From positions 6,129,501-6,193,500 of the forward strand of contig JAYJMM010000114.1 in assembly GCA_037349105.1 (NCBI GenBank): 64,000 bases of DNA, given 5' to 3'. Below the pieces are notes generated by a model that was given only the letters and a program-made list of their open reading frames with translations, did no database searches and had not been told where the DNA came from. Positions 11,704 through 24,100 of the stretch are shown piece after piece (the first letter of the stretch is position 1; every line of letters begins with the position of its first letter). A program made the translations under genes and the position numbers. The DNA comes from Limnomonas spitsbergensis (lineage: Eukaryota > Chlorophyta > Chlorophyceae > Chlamydomonadales).

Positions 11704-14700
11704 CCGCCGGGTACAGTAAGCCATGCTGCTCAGACCAACCTTTGGCTGAACAAGCCGCCGGGTACAGTAAGCCCTGCTGCTCAGATGAACCTTTGGCTCA
11801 GTGTGCCGGGTACAGTAAGCCATGCTGCTCAGACCAGCCTTTGGCTGAGCAAGCCGCCGGGTACAGTAAGCCCTGCTGCTCAGACCAGCCTTTGGCTGAG
11901 CAAGCCGCAGGGTACAGTAAGCCATGCTGCTCAGACCAGCCTTTGGCTGAACAAGCCGCCGGGTACAATAAGCCATGCTGCTCAGACCAACCTTTGGCTG
12001 AGCAAGCTGCCGGGTACAGTAAGCCATGCTGCTCAGACCAGCCTTTGGCTGAGCAAGCCGCCGGGTACAGTAAGCCATGCTGCTCAGACCAACCTTTGGC
12101 TGAGCAAGCTGCCGGGTACAGTAAGCTCTGCTGCTCAGACCAGCCTTTGGCTGAGCAAGCCGCCGGGTACAGTAAGCCATGCTGCTCAGACCAACCTTTG
12201 GCTGAGCAAGCTGCCGGGTACAATAAGCCATGCTGCTCAGACCAGCCTTTGGCTGAGCAAGCCGCCGGGTACAGTAAGCCATGCTGCTCAGACCAACCTT
12301 TGGCTGAGCAAGCTGCCGGGTACAGTAAGCCATGCTGCTCAGACCAGCCTTTGGCTGAGCAAGCTGCCGGGTACAGTAAGCCATGCTGCTCAGACCAGCC
12401 TTTGGCTGAACAAGCCGCCGGGTACAGTAAACCCTGCTGCTCAGACCAGCCTTTGGCTGAGCAAGCCGCCGGGTACAGTAAGCCATGCTGCTCAGACCAA
12501 CCTTTGGCTGAGCAAGCTGCCGGGTACAGTAAGCTCTGCTGCTCAGACCAGCCTTTGGCTGAGCAAGCCGCCGGGTACAGTAAGCCATGCTGCTCAGACC
12601 AACCTTTGGCTGAGCAAGCTGCCGGGTACAGTAAGCCATGCTGCTCAGACCAGCCTTTGGCTGAGCAAGCTGCCGGGTACAGTAAGCCATGCTGCTCAGA
12701 CCAGCCTTTGGCTGAGCAAGCTGCCGGGTACAGTAAGCCATGCTGCTCAGACCAGCCTTTGGCTGAGCAAGCCGCCGGGTACAGTAAGCCATGCTGCTCA
12801 GACCAGCCTTTGGCTGAGCAAGCCGCCGGGTACAGTAAGCCATGCTGCTCAGACCAACCTTTGGCTGAGCAAGCTGCCAGGTACAGTAAGCCATGCTGCT
12901 CAGACCAGCCTTTGGCTGAGCAAGCTGCCGGGTACAGTAATCCATGCTGCTCAGACCAGCCTTTGGCTGAGCAAGCCGCCGGGTACAGTAAGCCATGCTG
13001 CTCAGACCAGCCTTTGGCTGAGCAAGCCGCCGGGTACAGTAAGCCATGCTGCTCAGACCAGCCTTTGGCTGAGCAAGCTGCCGGGTACAGTAAGCTCTGC
13101 TGCTCAGACCAGCCTTTGGCTGAACAAGCCGCCGGGTACAGTAAGCCATGCTGCTCAGACCAACCTTTGGCTGAGCAAGCTGCCGGGTACAGTAAGCCAT
13201 GCTGCTCAGACCAACCTTTGGCTGAACAAGCCGCCGGGTACAGTAAGCCCTGCTGCTCAGACCAGCCTTTGGCTGAGCAAGCCGCCGGGTACAGTAAGCC
13301 CTGCTGCTGAGACCAGCCTTTGGCTGAACAAGCCGCCGGGTACAGTAAGCCATGCTGCTCAGACCAGCCTTTGGCTGAGCAAGCCGCCGGGTACAGTAAG
13401 CCATGCTGCTCAGACCAACCTTTGGCTGAGCAAGCCGCCGGGTACAGTAAGCCATGCTGCTCAGACCAACCTTTGGCTGAACAAGCCGCCGGGTACAGTA
13501 AGCCCTGCTGCTCAGACCAACCTTTGGCTCAGTAAGCCGGGTACAGTAAGCCATGCTGCTCAGACCAGCCTTTGGCTGAACAAGCCGCCGGGTACAGTAA
13601 GCCCTGCTGCTCAGACCAGCCTTTGGCTGAGCAAGCCGCCGGGTACAGTAAGCCCTGCTGCTCAGACCAACCTTTGGCTGAGTAAGCCGGGTACAGTAAG
13701 CCATGCTGCTCAGACCAGCCTTTGGCTGAGCAAGCCGCCGGGTACAGTAAGCCATGTTGCTCAGACCTGCCTTTGGCTGAGCAAGCCGCCGGGTACAGTA
13801 AGCCCTGCTGCTCAGACCAGCCTTTGGCTGAACAAGCCGCCGGGTACAGTAAGCCATGCTGCTCAGTACAGCCTTTGGCTGAGCAAGCCGCCGGGTACAG
13901 TAAGCCATGCTGCTCAGACCAACCTTTGGCTGAGCAAGCTGCCGGGTACAGTAAGCCATGCTGCTCAGACCAGCCTTTGGCTGAGCAAGCCGCCGGGTAC
14001 AGTAAGCCCTGCTGCTCAGACCAGCCTTTGGCTGAGCAAGCCGCCGGGTACAGTAAGCCATGCTGCTCAGACCAACCTTTGGCTGAACAAGCCGCCGGTA
14101 CAGTAAGCCATGCTGCTCAGACCAGCCTTTGGCTGAACAAGCCGCCGGGTACAGTAAGCCATGCTGCTCAGACCAGCCTTTGGCTGAGTAAGCCGGGTAC
14201 AGTAAGCCATGCTGCTCAGACCAGCCTTTGGCTGAGCATGCCGCCGGGTACAGCAAGCCCTGCTGCTCAGACCAGCCTTTGGCTCAGTAAGCCGGGTTTA
14301 GTTAGCCCTGCTGCTCAGACCAGCCTTTGGCTGAGTAAGCCGGGTACAGCAAGCCCTGCAGCTCAGACCAGCCTTTGGCTCAGTAAGCCGGGTACAGCAA
14401 GCCCTGCTGCTCAGACCAGCCTTTGGCTGAGTAAGCCGGGTACAGCAAGCCCTGCTGCTCAGACCAGCCTTTGGCTGAGCAAGCCGGGTACAGCAAGCCC
14501 TGCTGCTCCGACCAGCCTTTGTCTGAGCAAGCCGGGTACAGTAAGCCCTGCTGCTCAGACCAGCCTTTGGCTCAGTAAGCCGGGTACAGCAAGCCCTGTT
14601 GCTCAGACCAGCCTTTGTCTGAGCAAGCCGGGTACAGCAAGCCCTGCTGCTCAGACCAGCCTTTGGCTGAGCAAGCCGGGTACAGCAAGCCATGCTGCTC

Positions 14701-14704
14701 AGAC
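11704..14704. repeat. 51-bp satellite array (right arm) and degenerate edge
   Basis: Continuation of the array after the transposon. Its first about 650 bp duplicate the last about 650 bp before the insertion: the unique variant CAGATGAACCTTTGGCTCAGTG occurs at about 9870 and 11782. From about 14230 the array switches to mainly 48-bp units reading GTACAGCAAGCCCTG, with scattered substitutions, and stops at about 14704. A diverged edge is typical of satellites that are homogenised in the centre. Confidence 0.93.
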
Positions 14705-16352
14705 GTCCAGCCAGGCCATAAGTTCGGCCCCAGTTGTCATGGACAACAAGACAGGGTATATCGAAAAGGATATATGCAAGGACACACAGGTGCTCCCCCC
14801 CGCCCCCCTACCCTGTACCCTATGCCGGTTATCTTAAATCCACTGGGCCCTTGATAGTCTGATAGACTGCTAGCTTTCCTACGACAGGCTGAGAAGCTGC
14901 GTGTGGGATCTAAATCCAGAGCACATTATCTTGACTTTAGGAAAATCTGAAACCTTCCCAAATTCTGAACATATCGAGCCGTGGCAGGCAGGGGAGCAAG
15001 ATCTACAAGATCTACATCCAGAGCCATGCACCGTATTGAAGTGAAAACTGACCCTGAAACCCTAAATTCAAAACACACACCTTGCGAGAGTGGGCAGAGG
15101 ATCCGAGGGTGGAAGGAGGACCCTGTCAATCGCATAGATGACGGAGCTCCCAGCCTTTATGTTCCTCTCAACGATATTGACACCAATAAACGTGATGTTA
15201 TCCCTGCAAAGAGGGGATCAGCAGTATACTTCAGCAACACTTGAGCACACTTCAGCCTAAATGCGGCCGGAGGCTCAGCAAGCCCAACCCTGTTCAACCC
15301 GCTTAATATTCCTCCCAACTCCCTCCGGTTGTCCCAACCACCCTCCCCCACATCACGACTGCTCCCAGGGCCGATCAAGCCCTTGACCCCTCCCCCTCTT
15401 TCCATGCATATCTCATGACCCTCATGCACCTTCTAAACCGTAGGCTGTAGGAGGATGTTTTTTGGGTCTCAAGAAAGAAAGAAAGCTACGCTTGGTCCCA
15501 AGCTGCATAGATGTGACTGCCCGGATACTCTCGTCAGGTGTTCTGGTGCGCGCTAAAATAAAACATTTAAGTACTGCTGAGACAGGCTATCCAAAATTTC
15601 CAGGGATATGCCGCACGCTGCTCAGTCAATATGTGATACCCTGACTCAGAGCGTGTGGGTTCTAAGATGCTCAGGTTTTTCAAGTGGTTTCAGGTCAAAT
15701 GTGAGGTGAAGGCTGGGGTAAGGAGACATTCAATTTGAGCAAGCCCAATCTGTTTTTGAGCAGCCTGGTATCGGTTGGGGCAGAGAGGGATGAGGTCATA
15801 TTGGTTGAATGTTTAGATGGGGCTTTTTTTTTTGATCTTCCGTACCGCACCTCATTTTGAGAGATTTTTCAAATGCTGCTGCAATCTTGAATGTAGGAGG
15901 GACAAGTTTCATTGTCCTTGTAAACAGAATTACAGACCTTCATTTTGGTATAATCCTAGTTTCCAAACTGTCCCAGCCAGGATCCCAGCGGATAAGGATG
16001 GGGCCATGAAACGATATATAGTGCACTGGATCAGTGAAAGGCCTTGTACGAGGTGCGCATCAATGCAGTGAGCTGCGTGAGTGAAGAGACGCATGGGAGG
16101 CTGGTATCAAACCAGTTTGCCGCTTGAGGGACTTGTAGAGGTGGTGCACATCACCGCTATGCTGCATGGGTGCATCAACGCATCGCACTGCATCAGTGAA
16201 AATGCATGCAAGAGGTCCACATCAAAACAGTGCTCTGCATGAGGGAGAGGTGGAACGTGCACAAACTCTTTTGTTTCTTCCTGGTACTCTTGCTTGGGTG
16301 ACTTTGTCCAGCAGGAGGTGCTAGTCTTCTCTGCATCTTGTTCTATCACCCA
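14705..16352. other. Gene-poor interval between the satellite and the SAND gene duplication
   Basis: Unique-looking sequence with only short open frames, none with recognisable protein features. It holds an AAGAAAGAAAG microsatellite at about 15473, a T-run at 15826-15834 and repeated short words with GCATCA and CAGTG at 16060-16240. I see no gene here. Confidence 0.5.
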
Positions 16353-16914
16353 GGCAAACCGAATGACAAGTATCGCTTTCGGCCCCGAGTCTGGAGTGCT
16401 CCACGGAACAGAGGTAATCGCGGGGAGATTTCGGGGGGTCAAACAAAGTATACACATGACGAGTTTGATGCGTGAATGATATGCTTTCTATTGCGAATGC
16501 GATGTGCCGACGAAAGCAGGGCAAGAACGCAGGGGGGTGGCTCAGATTCAAATCGCACCCCAACTTGCCCGGCCAAAAAGCAACCAACTTCGTCAAGTCA
16601 TAGCAAATTCACCAGGTCGGTTCCCGTTAACCGGACGTAAACGTAGCAGCTATTTATGCCCTAATCTTTCGCGAAATATATCTATATCCGTGTAGACATA
16701 GAGAGAGAGGCCTGAGGCCCTGGCCTGAGGCAAGGTCTCAAATTCTGGTTTCTCTTGATCTACCCCACTCCTTTACCGCACGCCGTGACCTGGTCGAGGA
16801 AGCTCCTGCTGTTAGCGCCCTCCTAGGATGGCGCAACAGTATTTTGAACATTTGCAAGAGACAGAGGTGGAGAGGGCAGAGCGGATACGACCGGTGCGTC
16901 GCGCGCGAGACAGC

Positions 16915-16922
16915 TTAAAAAA
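16915..16922 (+). promoter_or_regulatory. Possible TATA-like box of SAND gene copy 1
   Basis: TTAAAAAA lies about 29 bp before the proposed ATG at 16951 and is conserved as TTAAAAA at 21073-21079 before the ATG of copy 2 (21108). The distance would give a very short 5' leader, so this is only a candidate. Confidence 0.25.
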
Positions 16923-16950
16923 GGGGAAGGGCTGAGAGAGGCCGGCAGGC

Positions 16951-19900
16951 ATGACCCTCATGCCAGAACAGAATCCAACCATGCGACCCTGGTCAAAGCA
17001 TGTATTTGCAGCTTTGTGCGTACGGATGCCCATGTCAATCTAAAGGATACCTTTCCTTATCTATTGGGCGTTCCCTATCCATTGGGTGGCCTTGAAGACA
17101 CAGCAAACTAAAAGCATGTGGTGTGTCTTCGCATGTGGCCCATGCACGGGCGCCTGGGCATGTGTACCAATACTGGGCACGGCGCATGCATGGCGCGCCC
17201 TAGCTGATAAAAAAGTGTACATGCAGGATAAGGTTCTATTTGCATGCCTTAGTAGCATGAATGTGTAAATCACGCGCAATCTAAACCTGCCAACCAAGGG
17301 CCATGGTCGGTCATGGATGTACATACCCACAGAATACATCATGCCACCTCGCTCTTGCAGTTAATTATTCTGGCTGACACAGACCATGAAGGGCGTACTG
17401 AAGCATGGCCTCTGTTGACACTACGTGCTGCGACCCAGGCGCATCCTAAGAACCCCACAGTGCGCAAGACATGCAATGCGTGTGACATATTTATTATTCT
17501 ATGCAGCTTACCTCAGGTCTATAACTGGGACCCCACGATGCAATCCTGCGGGGCTGAAGACTCACTTGTGCTGCCTCTTGTGAACAGGCCGGACAGGATC
17601 CAAATGATGAGACCTCTACCGAGTCAGACTCAGGAGTCAGTGAAGCTCCTGTTCCAACTAAGAGTGATGACGATAAGCCTCTGGACCAGCTGCAGCGGTG
17701 GCAAACGCCATCAGGAACCGCAAATAACGATGACACCGAGAGGCTGAGCCACCTGGACCGTCCCCCGTCACAGGTGCGCATGCCCCTCTTTCAGCCTTTG
17801 CAGGTGTGATAGGTAGCTGATTCATGCTACCTCCATTTGAACAGGAGGCAACCAGGAGTGACATCAATCTGTTTAGTAGGACACTACCTGGAGGAGCATC
17901 AGCTGTGGGGGGCGTGCCCCTGCAAACTGATGGTGCCTCACCTGGGGCAGGCGAGGATGGCATGGCTCCAGAGGGGCTGAGCATGCCTTGGTGGGAGCAA
18001 GGAGCCTTGCAAGGTGGCAGCTTGGATTCGGCAGCTCCAGGAGACATTCCCCCTCATCCTGGAACCTCCAGTGGCCTTCTTGGCAACGGCCTTGGACAGG
18101 TCCCCAAGGTCATCATGATCAAGGCTACCAAAGGCGGCGAAACTGCACTCTGGCACTTGGACAGCTTTTACAGCGGAAATATGGCTTGCATTGAGCTGCC
18201 TGACAAGACAATGCTCACACCCACGGGTTAGAACCATGTCAAAGGATGCTGCGGGGGATTTTCGTGTCATGCACTTTGTCTCTTAAATATTTGAGCTGAT
18301 ACTCGTACACCTGATTTTGACCCTTGAGGTGCTGCACTGGTGTTGAAGTCTTAAACATATGGTTCCACGCCGCACCTTCCAGGGGCGGCGTGGAACCATA
18401 TGTTGTGTATGGGCACTGCCAATTTTCACTCCAGGGACCAGGGCATTGCTTTCATTGAAAGTGCAGCATGGCATCATTACCCATCGCCACAATTCTGCCT
18501 CCATCAACACCGCATCACAACCAATTTGCTTGACTGTGCCCATATTTTTCTTTACGGCTGACTGGATTTCAACCCTCAAATTGCAGAAGCTGAACGCCAT
18601 TTCGGAATGGGTTCCTGGAAGAAATGGAGGATATCATTCAAGACCCAGCACCCTGTCAGCAAGGAAATGATCTTCTTGGGCCAGTAAGTCCGGATGCTGT
18701 CAGCCTTCAATATCACTCTGTGACCGTCGCATGGCCCAGATGTCTTTAGCTTCCGGTAGTTGGATTGGGGATTAGGACTTTTTGTTTTGTTTTTGAGGGG
18801 GTCTCTTTCCTCTTTCTCTTAAGTTTTTAACCTTGCTGTTGGACGCCGACGCGCCAGAGCTTTGCAGCATGGCCCAGTGGTGTAACGTCATTGACTCTGT
18901 GACCGTCTGATTTGAAAAATAGTTAACCTTGCATAAATGAAGGGTAGTCACTGACCAGAGCATCCTGCACTTCCAGTGTTTGTGGTGGTTGGTCGCCCTG
19001 AAAATACAGTGAAGCTGCAGAGGGATCCACTTATTAAACTTTAAACTGAGGGAGGCACCCAGGGCGCAAAAAAACATGGCTGGAACATGCTAGCATGCTG
19101 TACAATTCTGTACCAGTGTACCTCAAACCCTGGCTGGTACAAGTACAAGTCTGTAGCATTTTACTTTGAACCCTTGCTGGTATGTTGTACAATTATGTAG
19201 CTGTGTACTTCATACCAAAGCTGGCATGATCTGATACAATTCAGAAGCAATGTTACGCCAATTATGGCCCTAATGAACAGGTTTCTGGATCTGATGTGCA
19301 TGTGCACTGCAGGTTCCTGGATCTGAATCGCGAACCGAATGCTCCGGTGCCATCCAATGTGCCTAACAGTCCTGTTAAAGCTCGGAAGCAGGACTCAGCG
19401 GCTGAACTGAGCAACATTCTGCTGCAGCAACGCGGACTAGCAGGAACGGCATCTGATACTCCGAAAGACAGCGGACAGGCGCCAAGCCTACCTGGCAGTG
19501 TCCCGCGTACCGAGGTGTGAGCATTAAGTTGTGTCCTCAACCCTCAACCCTCAAATAGGGTTTGTACCTGTAGAAGGTGTTTGGTTTTTATAATTCCGCA
19601 TGTCCCAGATATACTCCGGCCCCCAGCAAAAGGCCCCAGGTGTCGCTAGCCATGGTGGTTGTGCTACCGGCTGTAGCTTGGACCAAGTTTTGTCCCAATG
19701 GGGCCTTTGGCAGCTGAGATGAGGCCTGTCAATGCTCGTAGCTGTAAACAGAAACGCTACTCGTGGAATAGGCCGCCTAAAGATCTGTGTCATGCTCGTC
19801 CAAAGATTGCTTAACATGAACCGGTCAGATCCTTAAAACTACCGATGTGACATCCCACTTTCCCAACAATCCCATCTGCTTCCATTTCTGCCTTCGAAGG

Positions 19901-20274
19901 TGGTGATACTGGATGAGGTGCAGCAGGAGCCGGTGCAGCCACACACTGCTTCTAAGGAACCATCGGAGGAACAGCAGGGGCCTGAAGAGGAGGAGGAGGA
20001 GGAGCAGGTAGTCCTGGGAGAACCTGTCTCTCCACACCAAAAGCACCAGCGCCAGGATGAGCAGGCGGACACGGAGCTGGAGCTGCCCAGTCAGAAACGC
20101 AAGGCTTCAGAATGGCCAAGTGAGCAGCAGAGGCGGACGCGTGCCATGCTGTCCGGGGAGCTTCAGGGAAGAGCCGGGGCATCATCAGCACGGCGCAGCC
20201 ATCTTTCTGACAGCAGCAAGGTGGGAATGTGGTTTTATGGCATCAGGGTGTGTGGAATGTGGCTAAGAAGTTAA
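16951..20274 (+). CDS. SAND-like domain protein, copy 1 (3'-truncated)
   Basis: Six exons: 16951-17001, 17588-17773, 17845-18226, 18587-18683, 19313-19514 and 19900-20220. All phases agree. If the last donor is not used, reading continues to a TAA at 20274 (about 430 aa). Exons 3 and 4 join a SAND-like domain: ALWHLDSFYSGNMACIE, then an MLTPT core, then FGMGSWKKWRISFKT after the splice. This is the cysteine, TP and G..KKW..S pattern of SAND DNA-binding domains, which include the volvocine RegA/VARL family. That places it as a likely nuclear transcription regulator; VARL membership is inference. Exon 2 is acidic/serine-rich, exon 6 is glutamate-rich with a basic QKRK. It lacks copy 2's exons 7-8 and carries an inserted hairpin in intron 3. 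It may be a shortened paralogue, an expressed pseudogene or the 5' part of a read-through transcript. Confidence 0.62.
18356..18402. repeat. Perfect 18-bp hairpin inserted in intron 3 of copy 1
   Basis: CATATGGTTCCACGCCGC (18356-18373) and its exact reverse complement (18385-18402) are separated by 11 bases. The paralogous intron of copy 2 (about 22460-22500) lacks it, so it arose after the duplication or was lost from copy 2. It could be a very small foldback element. Confidence 0.85.
19076..19235 (+). repeat. Short degenerate tandem repeat in intron 4 (also 22978-23130)
   Basis: Three or so units of about 55-60 bp share CTGGCTGGTAC, TGTACAATTNTGTA and GTGTACTTCATACC. The paralogous intron of copy 2 has the same repeat with a different number of units. 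Confidence 0.5.
19595..19800 (+). repeat. Dispersed intronic repeat family A (also 23757-23965, 25705-25885, 57268-57485)
   Basis: Four places share a run of the type CCAGGTTTGTTCCCAAT, GGGCCTTTGGCAGC, then AGGCCT and TTGTAGCCG. Two are paralogous copies in the SAND genes (intron 5), one is in intron 7 of copy 2 and one is in an intron of the downstream minus-strand gene. All lie in introns. No terminal repeats or duplications were identified, so the type of element is unknown. Confidence 0.55.
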
Positions 20275-21107
20275 TACTATCTTCCTCAATTGCTAGAATT
20301 GACTGTGCCCTTGAAGCCCTGGCTCGTAAGTCACCTTCGCACTCGGCTTTGGAGAGACACTAAGGAATACACATTTGTAGCCCCCTGGCTGTTAAACGAC
20401 TTTCAGCCTGACAAACCGAATGATTAGCATCGCTTTCGGCCCCTGTCTGGAGTGCTCCGCGGAACAGAGGCTATCGCGGGGAGATTTCGGTGGATCGAAC
20501 GAAGTATAAATAATACGATTTGATGAGTGAACGAAAGGCTTCGAATGCGACGTGCCGACGAAAGCAAGGGACGAAAGCATGGGGAGTGGCCACCCGGGGA
20601 GTGGCTCAGATTTAAATCCCGCCCTAACTTGCCCGGCCAAACAGTAACCAACTTTGTGAAGTCCTAGCAAATTCACCAGTTTGGTGTCCGTCTACCAGAC
20701 GCAAACGTAGCTGATATTATGCCCTAATCCTTTTCGAAAATAAGGATCAACGCGCTACGGCCTGCCGGGGGTGGGCGTGGCTGGAAGGGGGGCGAATATC
20801 GACGAGGGGGGGGGGGCGGAGGCTGGGAATCTCCCGAGGTCCTGTATCCTTGTTAACATAGAGAGAGAGGCCTGAGGATTGCCTGAGGCAAGGTTCCGAT
20901 TACTGCTTTCTCTTGATCTACCCCACTCCTTCCCCGCACGCCGTGACCTGATCGAGGAAGCTCCTTTTGATCGCGCCTTCCTATGATGGTGCAACGGTAT
21001 TTGGAACATTTTCTGGAGACAAAGGTGGAGAGAACAGATCGGATACTACCGATGCGTCGCGCGCGAGACAGCTTAAAAAGGGGAAGGGCTGAGAGAGGCC
21101 GGCAGAC

Positions 21108-24100
21108 ATGACCCTCATGCCAGAACAGAATCCAACCATGCGACCCTGGTCAAAACATGTACTATATGCAGCGTTGTGCGTACGGATGCTCATATCAATC
21201 TAGAGGACACCTTTCCCTATCCATTGGGTGGCCTTGAGTGCTTATCAAACTAACAGCATGTGGTGTGTCTTTGCATGTGGCGCATGCACGTGCGCATGGG
21301 CATGTGTACTGAAACTGGGCACGGCGCATGCTTAGCACACCCTAGCTACCGCAAGAAAAGTGTGTACATGCAGGGTAGGGTTCTATTTGCATACCATCGT
21401 AGCATGAATGTGTAATTCACGCGCCATCTACACCCCCAACAAATGGCCATGGTCAGTCATGGCTGAACATACACACTGAATGCATCATGCTACCTCGCTG
21501 TTGCAGTTAATTATTATGGCTGACACTGTACATAAAGGGCATACTGGGGCATGTTGATACTACGCGCTGCGACCTAGGCACATCCTAAGACCCCTCAGCG
21601 CGCCAGGCATGCAATGTGTGTGACATATTCTTATTCTATACAGCTTACCTCAGGTTTATAACTGGGACCCCTTGATGCAATCCTGCGGGGCTGAAGACTG
21701 AATTGTGTTGCCTCTTGTAAACAGGCCGGACAGGATCCAAATGATGGGACCTCTTCTGAGTCAGACTCAGGAGTCAGTGAAGCTCCTGTTCCAGATAAGA
21801 GTGATGGCGATAAGCCTCTGGACCAGCTGCAGCGGTGGCAAACGCCATCAGGAACCGCAAATGACGATGACACCGAAAGGCTGAGCCACCTGGACCGTCC
21901 CCCATCACAGGTGCGCATGCCCCTCTTTCAGCCTTTGCTGGTGTGATAGGTAGCTGAGTCATGCTACCTCCATTTGAACAGGAGGCAACCAGGAGTGACA
22001 TCAATCTGTTTAGTAAGACACTACCTGGAGGAGCATCAGTTGTGGGAGGCGTGCCCCTGCAAGCTGATGGTGCCTCACCTGGGGCAGGCGAGGCTGGCCC
22101 GGCTCCAGAGGGGCCGAGCATGCCTTGGCGGGAGCAAGGAGCCTTGCAGGGCGGCAGCTTGGATTCGGTAGCTCCAGATGACATTCCACCTCATCCTGGA
22201 ACCTCCAGTGGCTTTCTTGGCAACGGCCTTGGACTGGCCCCCAAGGTCATCACGATCAAGGCTACCAAAGGCGACGAATCGGCACTCTGGCACCTGGACA
22301 GCTTTTACAGCGGAAATATGGCTTGCATTGAGCTGCCTGACAAGACAATGCTCACACCCACAGGTTGGAGCCTTGTCAAAGGATGCTTTGCAGGATTTGT
22401 GTGTCATACTGTCTTGCACTATGGCTCTCACATATCTGAGCTGATACTCATAGCGGTACACCTGATTTTGACCCAGGAGTTGCTGCATGTTGTGTATGGG
22501 CGTTGTCAATTTTCACTCAGGGGACCAGGGCATTGCTTTCCTTGAAAGTTCAACGTGGCATCCCCCGACCAATCGACTTAACTCTGCCTCCATCAACACC
22601 GCATCACAACCAATTTACTTTTCTGTTCCCATATATATCTTGACGTCTGACTAGAAAATCCCATCCCTCAAATTGCAGAAGCTGAACGCCATTTCGGAAT
22701 GGGTTCCCGGAAGACTTGGAGGCTGTCGTTCAAGACCCAGCACCCAGTCAGCAAAGACATGATCTTCTTGCGCCAGTAAGTCTGGATAAGGCCAGCATTC
22801 AATATCACTCTGTGAACGTCTGATTTGAAAAATAGGCATCCTCGCATCAATGAAGGGTAGTCACTGACCAGAGCACACTGCACTTTCGGTGTTTATGGTG
22901 GCCGGTCGCCCTGAAAATACAGTGCTTCAGAGGGATCCGTTTTGTAATTAAAGTGAGGGAGGCGCCCAGGGTACCTCAAACCATGGCTGGCAGCATGCTG
23001 GCATGCTGTACAGTTATGTAGAAGTGTACCTCAAACCATGGCTGGTACGTGTACGAGTCTGTAGCAGCGTACTTTGAACTTATGTAGCTGTGTGCTTCAT
23101 ACCATGGCTGGCATGATGTACAATTTGGAAGCAATGTTCTGCCAATTATGGCCCTAATGAACAGGTTTCTGATCACGCTGGTGTCCAGCAGAGCCAGTGC
23201 GATATGTTACCTGCCACTAGTAGGGAGTGTCATAAATAAAGTTGTATTTTTGGAAGACAAGAACACATTCAGCGGAGCGCCCCTCGGCTGTGGAAAGCCA
23301 GATTCGGGCTCAAGCAGGGCTAGCCTTTGGCCGGCAGCCCATGCAGCATGCAGGCCATCCATGAGGGTCTGGTCGGAGGTAGCTAGGTAGTTGTGCTGTA
23401 GCTGAACGGTTCCTTAGCCAACACAAAAACTGCTTACTGGCACATGTCTTTATACTGATGTGCATATGCACTGCAGGTTTCTGGATCTGTATCGCAAACC
23501 CTCTACTCCGGTGCCATCCAAAGAGCCTGACCGTCCCGTGCAAGCCCGGAAACAGGACTCGGCTGCTGAATTGAACAGCATTCTGCTGCAGCGATGCCAG
23601 CCAGCAGGAACGGCATCTGATACTCCGAAAGACAGCGGACAGGCGCCAAGCCTACCTGGCAGTGTCTCACATACCGAGGTGTGAGCATTAAGTTGTGTCC
23701 TCAACCCTCAACCCTCAAATAGGGTTTGTACCTGTAGAAGGTGTTTGGTTTTTATAATTCTTCATGTCCCAGATATACGCCGGCCACCAGCAAAAGGCCC
23801 CAGGTGTCGCTAGCCATGGTGGTTGTGCTACCGGCTGTAGCTTGGACCAAGTTTTGTCCCAATGGGGCCTTTGGCAGCTGAGATGAGGCCTGTCAATGCT
23901 CGCAGCTGTAAACAGAAACGCTACTCGTGGAATAGGCCGCCTAAAGATCTGTCTCATGCTATTCCAAAGATTGTTTAACATGAACCGGTCAGATCCTTAA
24001 AACTACCGATGTGACATCCCACTTTCCCAACAATCCCATCTGCTTCCATTTCTGCCTTCGAAGGTGGTGATACTGGATGAGGTGCAGCAGGAGCCGGTGC

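Larger units (their letters stand above)
16353..20405 (+). repeat. Tandem gene duplication, unit 1
   Basis: Unit 1 of a direct duplication of about 4.1 kb; unit 2 starts at about 20413. Upstream sequence (CTGGAGTGCTCC..CGGAACAGAGG at 16390 and 20448), six exons and introns align with an offset of 4137-4164 bp. Unit 1 ends inside intron 6: 20290-20400 matches 24970-25080 and then similarity stops, so the last two exons were not duplicated or were lost. Confidence 0.85.

Noticed and set aside
11671..14256. Very long open frames across the satellite on both strands (up to about 860 codons)
   Set aside because: They follow automatically from a stop-free repeat whose length is a multiple of three; several frames are open at once and all end at variant units.
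1..14704. CRISPR array
   Set aside because: Units are contiguous without unique spacers, and the genome is eukaryotic.
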